From: Notospermus geniculatus
Lineage: Eukaryota; Nemertea; Pilidiophora; Heteronemertea; Lineidae
Length of the DNA: 64,000 bases
Reading direction: 5' to 3'
NCBI GenBank assembly: GCA_002633025.1
Contig: NMRB01000421.1
Coordinates: forward strand, 181,135-245,134
The notes beneath the pieces were generated by a model that saw nothing but the letters and a program-made list of their open reading frames with translations, did not search any database and was not told where the DNA came from. Below, one piece after another: positions 11,512 to 21,427 of this stretch (positions are counted from its first letter, which is position 1; every line of letters starts with the position of its first letter). The translations under genes were made by a program, and so were the position numbers.

Positions 11512-11661
11512 AGCGGGTGATCCACTGTTGCGATTTCGGCTTGAGACGGGGTTGCGTTCCCTTGCGGTTACCTTATATGGCAATCGAAAGTCCTTATAAG
11601 GTAATCGCAAGGGAACGCAACCCCGTCTCAAGCCAATATCGCAACAGTGGATCACCCGCTT
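11512..11661. mobile_element. near-perfect hairpin element, arms about 70 bp
   Basis: The arms begin AGCGGGTGATCCACTGTTGC and differ at only a few positions. Almost the same peptide can be read on both strands, which explains two overlapping ORFs. I classify it as a foldback MITE; a hairpin RNA precursor cannot be excluded. Confidence 0.7.
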
Positions 11662-11680
11662 CAGACAACACCGAAAATCG

Positions 11681-11729
11681 CTGAAATCGGTGTTTTGCTC
11701 TTCGACTAAGAGCAAAACACCGATTTCAG
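11681..11729. repeat. 22-bp perfect inverted repeat at the duplication border
   Basis: CTGAAATCGGTGTTTTGCTC plus TT is matched exactly by its reverse complement across a 5-bp loop; a third partial copy lies near 11755. It sits just before the start of duplication copy B. Confidence 0.85.
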
Positions 11730-11944
11730 TGTAAGTTTTACACCGGAATGAACACTGAAAATCGGTGTTTTGCTCTAAAGCAACCCAGAATTTTCGGTGT
11801 TCACTGTTGAAGGGACACCACTTTTTTACAATGTTGGGAAAAGTATGACAAAGAACCTTGAGGTAGCTTCAGTTTCCGCAAAAGAACCATTGAAATGGTG
11901 AAATCCAGGTGGACTTTTAAAGTTCTAAGAAAATAGGACCTATA

Positions 11945-12063
11945 TGGCTGATATTTATAAAAGCTAGCTAATATAATGCTTTTACTTTAAATTTTGTAGC
12001 ACATTTACATTGGACACTGCTGTGCAAATCTTCTGTTAAAAGCATTTGCTAACTTACCAGTCA
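11945..12063. mobile_element. MITE with TIR TGGCTGGTATTCATAAAAGC (copy B only)
   Basis: Related to 22923-23036. The site is unoccupied in copy A near 165, where the flanks join as CCTAATATCTTTGAG. Confidence 0.65.
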
Positions 12064-12733
12064 ATATTTTTGAGATCATTAATAATGATGAACCATTTCT
12101 AAAAGATCTTTAGTATGTTGGACGATAACCATGATTTCAATCATTTTTCGTCTATTGGTCACAGTCGAGAGGATGGATTTAGAGTTTAGGGGTCGTACCA
12201 TACCACAATTGTCCAAGGAGGAAGTGTTCTAGGGATTTTGAATGTCAGCCCTTTAGATAAACGATGCAATCGACAATAATAGGTAATAATTCACTTCCCC
12301 TCCTGCTGACGAGGAAATCGCCTTCCTGTCCAACCCTGGCCTACCGTACCGTAATTCAATCGCCAATTTGATCGAAGGACCAATTTACCATTTATTATAC
12401 ATTGATATATCTAATTGTTATATCAGTGTCGCGGGAGTTGGTCGGTAATTGAAAGCCACGGGGGATGAGGATGCTGTCTTTCGCAAACTGGCGACTGATT
12501 TGGCATACTGTGAACAATATTGGCCATTTACATTCTGGATTCGTAAATGGACGAGGTAAAACTCCCCAACAGAAACTCCTGAAGAAAGTGGCCGCATAAG
12601 GTGTCGTATGATGATTGTATGGGGTGTAAATGAAAATTAAATTCTCAAACTTAGTTGCTCTTGAAGTGGAATATACATGTATGTCTGTGATATTCTGTGG
12701 GTACGTCAGCCTCACGGCGTCGTGTTGGTAAGG

Positions 12734-13075
12734 GGCAGTCTCAAAATTACATTGATGCCGAAAAAGACGAAGTGACTTCATCTTTTCCCTGACCGCCCCC
12801 CCCCCTTGAAAAGATGAAGTGGGCACTTGACATTGGCTTCATCCATGTAGGGACGTTATAGCTCTGATTCATACAGTCTATAGTAGGCTCATTTAGCCAG
12901 AACCTTGTTCCTTTCTGAAGACTGCATATAAAAAAGTCATTCTCCTGAAAAAAGGAGTGATGCCAATTTTTTTTTCAAAAAAGATGAAGTGGGCTTCCCC
13001 AAATCGAGAACCCCTTCCCCCCAGACGAAGTCACTTCGTCTTTTTTGGCATCAAAACAATTTTGAGACGGCCCCC
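12734..13075. mobile_element. MITE with TIR GGCAGTCTCAAAATT (copy B only)
   Basis: The ends share GTCTCAAAATT and AAGACGAAGTGACTTC in inverted orientation, and both ends are flanked by AAGG. The copy A site, TAAGGACGCC at 1191, is empty. The interior carries C and T homopolymer runs. Confidence 0.75.
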
Positions 13076-13099
13076 AAGGACGCCAACGTCTTTTACCTC

Positions 13100-13185
13100 T
13101 CAGAAAAAATTCCAGAACTGGCCAGTTTACTTGTCAGTTGAATATGGAAAAGTTCCAGAACTGGCCAGTTTACTTGTCAGAGAAA
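13100..13185. repeat. short version of the 45-bp minisatellite
   Basis: Two units of the array described at 1216-1500. Confidence 0.8.
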
Positions 13186-13456
13186 AAACAACGGACCGAG
13201 TTGAGAAAACTGGCCGAGTTGTTACTTATTCCGAGAGGTGTAACTTTGAAATCATTTCATTGGTATGGCAAGCCAAGATAGTGTAGCGTCAACATGGTCA
13301 TATAAAGAGACTAAAAGAAACCCTTGTCGAACTCATCTCGAAAATAGATTTATCAGACTGGCCAAATCAGTTTGTATTGTGCGCTTGTTATCTGCACATG
13401 GCTGCAGAAGACAGAGTGAACATTTCCCCACCAGGGGGCCAATCAGACTCCGACCT

Positions 13457-13874
13457 CATTCGGAACGACCTGAGGCGAACTGCTTATCTGCCACTGGACG
13501 GCGCATTTCACCTCGGACACAAGTGCAAGGCAGCCATATTGTTTATCAACAAACCCACGTGGCCGACCGTGGGACTATTTTGGCAGAATTTTGGCCTGTT
13601 AAGGTGTTCAAACTTTATTTGCTGGATAACTTCAGGCATATTATTTATAAACTTACCGGTATCTCATCCAATCGGCCAATTATTGATCAATAACGCAACG
13701 TTTTGTGTGACCTATTTCGTTCATGCGCAGGGTGTGATGAGGCGAACCGCATTTGAACTCTCACAAACGGGCAGCAATCCTTGCGCATTCAAGATGGCTG
13801 CCTTGGAATTGTGTCCGAGGGGAAATGCGACCGTACGGAAATTGCCGAGCAGTTGCCTTCGGAAGTTCCGAATG
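13457..13874. mobile_element. MULE-like MITE with perfect 10-bp target duplication
   Basis: The ends CATTCGGAAC...GCAACTGC are inverted copies. The flanks ACTCCGACCT (13447-13456 and 13875-13884) are identical, and the sequence occurs once, unoccupied, in copy A at 1767-1776. Long ORFs crossing it are not genes. Confidence 0.85.
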
Positions 13875-14424
13875 ACTCCGACCTGTGCGCAAGCGTTTTT
13901 ATTATAAGGACATGTCATGTTCCCAATAACGAGATAACTGAATAATTACTTATAAACTAGCCAAGTCCGTGTGGTTTTGACATCATCCTCAATACCTTTT
14001 ATCCGTTAATCATTCGACTGCTATTTGATAATGAAGGTAGCGATAATATAGACGAATTCTGCTTTTCTTGGAGGCTGGTGATTGCATGGATTGCCACGTA
14101 GGTCAGCTATTAATTGATTAATTACCCTCAGGGGGTACCAGGGTGGTCTAGGACAAACTGGCTGTCAGTGAAGCGCGTGGTTTCATTTTGATGGTATGAT
14201 AGTTTATGTCCGTCAGCGATGCAGATCGCGAAGACAAAGGTACATCAGATGTTCTTGAACCGTCTTTTCTGGCCATAAATTAGTTCCAAATCGCACCGCT
14301 AGGGCTAAATTTTGATTGATTCCAGATCTCGCCGGTAGAGGGCCTACCGGTGAGATTGGGAACTAGATTGGTACCCGATCCTCCGCTAGGGGCGCTGGGC
14401 TGGCTGTCGCGAATAGCTTGGCCG

Positions 14425-14682
14425 CAATAATTAATAATTTATTTGTCTAATTTTATGTGAAACTCTGAAATAATCTGACTGTATTAAATTATTTGTCAAA
14501 TTTTATTTTTTCCCACAATGTTATGTAAAACTGCCACAATATAGCTGTTATGTATAATTGTCACAATTTTATGCAAAATTCTTATGTAAAATGATATGTA
14601 AATATTAAGTGAATTTTATCTCCCCTCTATGTACCTATGTAAGGTTAGAGTGTAATAAAATATCTTATCTTATCTTATCTCG
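14425..14682 (+). mobile_element. probable 3' end of a retroelement
   Basis: An AT-rich stretch ends GTGTAATAAAATATC followed by ATCTT-type tandem repeats, a common form of non-LTR or SINE 3' tail. No coding domain is left. It lies inside the 14364-15136 element. Confidence 0.35.
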
Positions 14683-14826
14683 AAGGATCGGTCCTGGCTG
14701 ATGAGGACGGCAGAAATCTGGCTGCCTCCGGAAGTGACGTAAATCAGACTAGTATCCAGTCATGACTGTACTAGAACATGCACAGCAGCATGAAGAAGGA
14801 TCGGATACCAGTTGCAACGAGCAATC

Positions 14827-15030
14827 ATGGCGGCGGAAAGTGGTAAACTGGTAAATAGCCTATCAACATTGCAGAGAATAAATATCGCTTTTCGCTAGCG
14901 TGCCTTAGCGATAATCAGTGCCAGAAGAAAGACTGAGTATGGGTTCTTGAAACCAATGCAGGCAAAAGCCTTAAAAAGTGCCATCGAATGGCTATTATTC
15001 CAACCGGTTATGGCAAAAAAATAAACAAGT
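14827..15030 (+). pseudogene. degraded RecQ-like helicase fragment
   Basis: Starts ATGGCGGCGG. One frame then gives YGFLKPMQAKALKSAIE, like the motif 0 region of RecQ helicases; a second frame gives MAIIPTGYGK, like the Walker A box PTGxGKS. A stop codon (TAG near 14898) and at least one frameshift break it, and the final Ser/Thr of Walker A is not kept. It is inactive and probably captured by the surrounding element. Recognition rests on about 25 residues, so the call is tentative. Confidence 0.4.
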
Positions 15031-16244
15031 AGCCTAGCCGAGTCACGTTGACCAATCAACGCCAAGAAACTCGCATGCAGTAGGCCTACCGGTCTATATA
15101 TTTTATATTTAGAGACAGGGTAGGCCTACCAGTCTAATTGAGAACTAGTCTACGCTGACCCGAATAACGCCACCTAACGTCAAGTGGGTTAACGACTGTC
15201 CAAGATGTCAGAAACGAATACCAGTCGCGGCGAGAAATGGTTTAGACGACGCTTAGTTCGCAATGATATGCAGGCAGAGACAATCCAGACGCCTCCATCG
15301 CCTCTAAAGCTCATTTACCGATTTATTTCTATTTAAACTGTGATTAATAATTCATTAAGACTAACACAGCCCGGGGCAATAGCAAGGTGTGTTGTACTAA
15401 GTTTTATAGACAAATTGATTGTCTTGTAGCATGCTCGGAACCCTATCGATAATTCTCATTACGATTAATTGAAAACTGCGCTTAGGCCAACATGGTTGAT
15501 TATTTTTGATGGGATACACAAGGCTTTTGGTGGAAACAGCTGCCGAGTAAACTTAAAGGGACTGTAAACTCTCATTGGCTACTTCCCGGGTGATACTTTT
15601 CCAATGTTTCGTCATCACGTGTTTCTTTCCGCTTTGGAAAAGTCCATTTGGAAAGTGAAAATGCTGTTCTTTCTGCCTCTTCCTGCGAATACATACGGCT
15701 AAACGTGAACTCCCTATACGCAGTTGTGAGTCGCGCCCCCTTCGGTTTACTCACTACTCTCCACAACTGCTTTACTTCGTGGAAGTCGCCGGGTTTGGTC
15801 ACCGCGCACGCGCACGGGGTACATGTATGCGTTGACGGAACGACCCCTGCCTCAGGAAACCGGGTATGGAACGCGCAGTTATTCCCCGTGTCAGTGACAA
15901 GTTTTGCCCAACAACGACAGGTTGTGTTTGTCTTGGCACCCAGGCCATAATTTATTTGTAAACATTTGTTTTATTCTTTGACACCGCAATTAGACCGTCA
16001 GGTAGCGTCATTAAGCAGTTTGCTAAGGCCGGTAATGGGCGGGTCATTAACGGAAAGCCGTCAGTGTTTAAAAGTCACTTGGTTTTATTTTGATTCAGGA
16101 AACACTCATGGTATCATTCTTTCACAGTTAATTAATCTGTATTCTGAAAGGTGCAGTGACAGCACTGTTTTACCGTGCGGAAATTATCGTTGGACTTGTT
16201 GGCAGTCAGATGACCAAAATCGAATCTAACAGCTTGGGTGTCCA

Positions 16245-16585
16245 CGACGGGTTGGTTCTAAACCTGGCACTGGCACTGGTATCATGGCCAGAAATCACGA
16301 AGAAAATGTATATATACGTCGCAGTTATTATTTTGGAAGATAATAGGGCCCACCAGTTTAACATGGACCATTTTGTTGAAAAAAGTTTAAATTTTTTTTC
16401 TAGTTTTTTAGATTTTTCAACATAATTGATCCATGTTAAACTTGTTGGCCCTATTATCTTCCAAAAAAATAACTGTTAGGTAAATATACCTTTTTTTTAT
16501 GATTTCTGGCCATAATATGATGCCAGTGCCAGTGCCAGTGCCAGCGTGCCAGTGCCAGGTTTAGAACCAACTCGTCCACGACTAT
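16245..16585. mobile_element. foldback element, uninterrupted (copy B)
   Basis: Intact counterpart of 4349-5186, with the same outer CTGGCACTGGCACTGG units and inner AAGATAATAGGGCC arms but without the nested AT-rich element. Arms of about 165 bp flank a T-rich loop. Confidence 0.8.
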
Positions 16586-17380
16586 GCCCTCCCCCACCTC
16601 CACCCCACCCCAAGTCAAGGCGATGAAGGGTCACCAAGTCGATTGGGGTTTTCTATCAATTTTTTTTGTTCGCCCGTCAAACATCCGTCTCCTTCAAATT
16701 TGGTACATACGAACTTCCAAACATCATCTCATGTTCAGCCAAAATCGGATACCGGCCTTCCACCATCGGCCAATTAAGCCTCCTTGAAAATATTGGCTTG
16801 TGGTCGTCTACGTACTCTATACATATTGTAAATTCCCCCCTACGAAATTTATTATTAAGCGGACGGGTACTTCCAATAACTCGTGTAACACCAACCGACC
16901 ACAAAGAATATTAAAATCTATATAAAATCATTTGGGAGGAAATAATGATAGTCGGTTGTTAATTAACCAAATTCTGCTCCGAGCTAATAGTGATACGAAA
17001 CTCGTTAAAGTTTAATGAGGCTCGTCATTTATTGTGAGTTTTCATTATTGTGTTTACATAACGTGTCATGTTTAGGAGTTGGATTTTAGATTGAAATTGA
17101 ACCGTTTGAAGAGAACTGGGAGTGGGTTATCAAACAAAGCATCCGACAGATGTGAGGTGTGATTTTTTTCGAGACAAATTTTGATACCCCGAATTAGGGG
17201 TTAATTCTCAGTAATGGTGTCGTTGATCGATCCGAAAAAGCGACCAACAAGACTCTACAGGGTGGGCCAGAAAAAGTATCTCTCGCACAATAGCATTTAC
17301 ATTGTTTACCTATTGTTCAAGGGAAACTTTTTTTGGCCAACATTACTTACGATATTAAGTTTTCCATTGATCTCACTCAA

Positions 17381-17381
17381 N
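17381..17381. other. single N: assembly gap or ambiguous base
   Basis: To the left, the sequence equals 4888-5981 with one mismatch. To the right, it no longer follows copy A and enters a G-run repeat. Confidence 0.95.
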
Positions 17382-17826
17382 GCGTACGACTTCGTACGCT
17401 GGGGGGGGGGGGGTTCGGGAAGCAAGAAAGGAGTTAAGTTCCAAAAGAAAGAAGACAATTTTTAACAGTTTATGAACAGTTTCATTTATTATTGATGTTT
17501 ATACAAAGTTTTGATGTTTATACTAAGTTCAACTTAGTTCATGTTTACACAAAGAATACAAGTTTTCACAGAATTCTTCACATACCTTTGTTTTAATACT
17601 GCAATGGAGCGCCATAGATCTCGTTCCCGCCATTCGTCGGCATCATTCCCGCCAACCACAGGCATCGTGCATCAACGTGAGCGGGCTCTGACGATCTCGG
17701 GTAAACCATCGTGCGTATGTACGCACAGGGGGGGTCCCAATGGTTGCGTACAGGTGCGTACAGGGGGGGTGGGGGGGTCCGAAAATTCGGGAAATTGTGC
17801 GTACGTAATAAATGGATGACCCCTAA
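17382..17826. mobile_element. G-run-rich inverted repeat replacing copy A 5982-6685
   Basis: Contains G12 and G7 runs, GCGTACGACTTCGTACGC and GTGCGTATGTACGCAC palindromes, and an end of the type TGCGTACGTAATAAATGGAT, which looks like a MITE terminus. Only part of the element may be present, because it abuts the N. Confidence 0.5.
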
Positions 17827-19117
17827 GAAGTGAACTTCGTCTTCCCTTTGGTCTTTCGATAGGCCTGTATTGGGGCAATATGAACATCCACAGATGGTGA
17901 GGCTTTCCACCAATCGATGTCACCGTACTGCACCCTTGATATATTTACATGCATGACATTATCTACTCAGTTATCATGTTTGAAATAAACGGAAAGTCCA
18001 TTTGAATTCTGTCTGAATTCGCAACCAATCTTTACCATGCTTTTAGGGGTACATTGTCGAATATATCAACTGTCAATACTGTACACAAATTAGTTACACA
18101 TCAAAAACATTCACCCTAAATTCGGTCAAAATGACTCGGAGGTGTTTTCCACTGATGCACTTATGGAGCGGAAATTAAACAACTTGACTAATTACTTGCT
18201 AATTTGCGGCTATTAATGACTATATGTCACTAATTTAATGTCTGGACCATTTGAAAAAACAATGCATAGATAATACAGCCATCCATCCTCGCAATACTTG
18301 TGTTTGGGTAAACAGAACCGGTATCAATAGCTAACAGGCTAAAGGAGTAAACGTGGAACTCATCAACACAACGTGATTATGTCAGTGTGACAGCCGCGCC
18401 CATCACAACCCGTCATGTGTATATATTCCAACAAATGCCTCTGGAATCATGAAATCTGGGTAAATGCGTCTGGCATGTCTGGTCGGGTGTGAATTAGTTT
18501 ACTAAGCTATTCTGGCATGACCGTCCATAATATGTTGATGACAAAAAGGTTTTGGCGATCTCAGTAAAAACACACGCTCAGCAATCTCATTTCATCACAA
18601 ATTCGTGTCGAAATGAAGAAAAAAAATGATCAGACTTAATATTATGAATAATTGACAGATATGAATTGAATCACTTAAAAAGTACAACCTCATAAAGCAT
18701 CCGCTGGGCAACGTGATTTCATCATAAAATTCATGTCGAAATAAGAAAAAAAATCTGATCGCTGAATCTTTAATGAAAAATTGACAGGTATGTGTATATA
18801 AATCAGCTAAAAGGTACAACAATTTTTTTTCCTTTTTTTTCACCAGAAAACCACCAATTAATTAGATGATGACCTCATTAGAATATTCACAAACCACTTC
18901 ACGATGCGGTCATGTATGAAATCGACTTCAGTTGTTGTTGTTATTTTTTTCTCTCTCTGTTTTGTATACATCGTATTAAATAATAAATTTGTAATTCGGC
19001 CATAAAAATGATTCAGTATGTCGATAAAGTGCTTTTCAGAATGTCCAGTCGTTTTTGCACTCATTTTACCTTGCAATGGAACCTAACCACAAACTACAAA
19101 AGGGACAGTTACGTGTT

Positions 19118-19643
19118 ACTTGCGCGAGACTGAGGTTGTAATGAGGCGCCACCAACGTCTTATTTTTGAACTACGTCTTTGAAAAGTGTGAACGTCTTTG
19201 AAAGGCGCCACTCAATGTCTTATTTTTGAACTCTATGTCTTTGAAAAGTGTCTCAACGTCTTGTTTTGCCAACGTCTTAAAAATGCGGGTTTAACCGCCC
19301 ATAATCCTATTTCGACCATTTCGAATTTTCGGCCGTTTCGATCATTTCGGCCATTTCGTTCCGTCACCAAATTCCATCCTCGAACGCAGGAGAACGATCA
19401 GCGCGGTTCGGCGGGAACTCCCACGCTGAGTAGGCCTAAAGTTAAGGATCCTTATGTTTAGTACCCAGGATGATCCTGGGTAAAGAAAAGGATTACCCAG
19501 GATGATCCTGGGTAAACATAAGGTATACCCAGGACGACATTGATCCAATTCAGCGGCAGTGAGAGACATCTGATGGCAACACATGAAGTGTATCCCTCAT
19601 AAGTTCATCGTTCGCAGTTAAACCTTTATGGTTGATTCCTTTA
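19118..19643. repeat. short direct and palindromic repeats; no gene
   Basis: Two diverged tandem units of about 65 bp (AGGCGCCACNNAANGTCTTA, then GTCTTTGAAAAGTGT) at 19141-19265. A phased ATTTCGGCC-like stretch lies near 19315-19350. The palindrome ACCCAGGATGATCCTGGGT occurs twice plus a half copy at 19463-19540. Confidence 0.7.
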
Positions 19644-20292
19644 TGCTGGTGGACAGAAATATTAGGACACTTTCAAAATTCTAAGTCTTTTTGCTCTTTT
19701 TCCTCCCTTTTGTCTCTAACCACTAATTATTTTTCTCATTGATGAGAACATTTTTACCTTGGCAAGTGGGTTATATAATCCCATGAGATTGTCAATGCCA
19801 AAGGTTATTGACAAAGGGTTGCTGATATATGAACAACAAAATAATTATGATGGGTGCCATTCAAACCTCTCAAATTCAAAGGTTAAGCTATTGGAGGTGA
19901 CAAGAATGGACGAAGCACATCATATAGAAAGAAGGGTTGGGTTGTAACACCGATTTCTAAGATCAACTTTTTAATTTTACATGTAAGGTTCATGGTGACT
20001 CTAGCTTTCGACACTATACGGTGTCTTCTCCAGGAGTGAAGGAAAATATTCGGACACAAGAATAAGAATCAAATCAAAAGCATCATGATTGTCTTGTTCA
20101 TATATCAGCAACCCCTTGTCAATAACCTTTGGCATGGGTAATCTCATGGGATTATATAGCCCTAACCCACTTGCCAAGGTAAAATTGTTCTGATTAATAA
20201 GAAAAACGACCAGTGGTAAGGGAGAAAAGGAAGGCAAAAGAGGAAAATGACTTGGAATTTGGAAAGTGTCCTAATATTTCTGTCCACCAGTG
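19644..20292. mobile_element. Tc1/mariner-like MITE with long arms
   Basis: The inverted ends TGCTGGTGGACAGAAATATT and CACTGGTGGACAGAAATATT continue as TAGGACACTTTC and are flanked by TA (19642-19643 and 20293-20294). The arms extend about 200 bp with indels. No transposase remains. Confidence 0.8.
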
Positions 20293-20294
20293 TA

Positions 20295-21048
20295 CATGTG
20301 TGCACGTTCGGCTTCGTCTTCTTGCTGTGAAAAACCAGGAGGTGGGGTTCGTGACCAACGTTTACAAACTAAGCAGTTAATATTCCTAATTGGATAAACA
20401 CCACCGTTAAAAGGTCCCTAATAAGTTGTACCAACAGACCCCCGTAACCTTACGGTGTTTATTTTTGAGTTTTAACCTGTCCTGGCTCTAAGAAAAGAAA
20501 ATGTAACCCCTCATCAGGACCAAGTACCACTCTATCCTACTTTGATTGACTTGAAGCCTTCATTGGTGTTTGTCCATTTATTTGACAGTGGGACATTTCA
20601 AAGCTATTTATGAAGTTATTCCATGGTATCTTTGACCCTATGATCGAAATTTGAATAGAGTTGAGGGCAGAGACCTCTATAGTCTGTACACTCTCTGTAC
20701 ATTCACTGTACATACATTTCATTCTATAAAGTACCCTTAGGAAAATTCAAAAAGAAGGCGAGCACAAAAATCGACACACAGTATGATAAGGTATATAAAG
20801 TCTATTTCCAGAATATTTGCAAATTTTCGACCCCGACCGGGGTCTTCAGGCTGGTACTAATTTTCAACACTAGATTTCAGAAAAGACTTTTCCACACTAG
20901 CACTTTTCCACACTAGATTTAGGAAAATTCAGTCATCACCAAACTTCAAATGCATATTAAGACACTTTATTCCACCAAATTTTACCACCAAATTTCTGAG
21001 AAATAGGGCTTCGATTGCAACATACCGAAAGTCTGTGTCAAGGACACC
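20295..21048. other. no gene seen
   Basis: Unique AT-rich sequence. A CGACCCCGACCGGGGTCTTC hairpin near 20830 is the only local structure noticed. Confidence 0.5.
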
Positions 21049-21057
21049 AGCAGAAAG

Positions 21058-21418
21058 CAACCTCGTCCCCAGGGGTATAGTTCGCTCAGACAACCTCGGC
21101 CCACTCGCTCACTAATCCCTGGAATCAGCTTTGGTTAAGACCAGGATCTTTGGTCTAAGTATAAGTGGCAACATGAGTCAAAATAATTAGTCTGAATTGT
21201 GCTTTTTAAATTCTTTTTACCAAAAATCATCAAACCTGGATATAGGCAACCTTTTGATTCGATCCAAAATATTTTGAAAATTTGTTTGGGTATATTCTTG
21301 GGTATATTTGACGGCTTCCCACCAACCAACCAAATGCGTTAAATCCAAAGCTGGTGCCAGGGGTTGGTGAAGCGCTGCCATATTGTCAGAAAGCGAACGA
21401 CCCCTGGGAACGAGGTTG
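21058..21418. mobile_element. TIR element with perfect 9-bp target duplication
   Basis: Ends CAACCTCGTYCCCAGGGG in inverted orientation, flanked by AGCAGAAAG on both sides (21049-21057 and 21419-21427). It is 361 bp and non-coding. The 64-codon antisense ORF inside is not a gene. Confidence 0.8.
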
Positions 21419-21427
21419 AGCAGAAAG

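Larger units (their letters stand above)
14364..15136. mobile_element. composite MULE-like element carrying foreign fragments (copy B only)
   Basis: The ends are TAGATTGGTACC and the inverse of TAGACTGGTAGG, flanked by 9-bp repeats ATTGGGAAC and ATTGAGAAC (one mismatch). The site is unoccupied in copy A near 2985. The 773-bp interior holds an AT-rich retroelement-like tail (14425-14682) and a helicase-like fragment (14827-15030). This arrangement resembles Pack-MULEs, which carry captured gene pieces. Confidence 0.6.
11789..19117. repeat. segmental duplication 1, copy B
   Basis: Direct repeat of 1-7937. It lacks the copy-A elements at 407-549, 934-1144, 2130-2872 and 4390-4886, and carries its own at 11945-12063, 12734-13075, 13457-13874 and 14364-15136. 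It contains an N at 17381, after which about 445 bp replaces the copy-A stretch 5982-6685. It ends near 19117, where similarity to copy A stops inside the inverted repeat of the 7924-8034 element. No gene is supported. Confidence 0.9.

Noticed and set aside
11496-11715. Two similar small proteins on opposite strands
   Set aside because: They are the same sequence read through a near-perfect palindrome.
13265-13907. Overlapping ORFs of 142 and 176 codons
   Set aside because: They run through the 13457-13874 MITE and its flanks; the frame is broken in copy A and no domain is visible.
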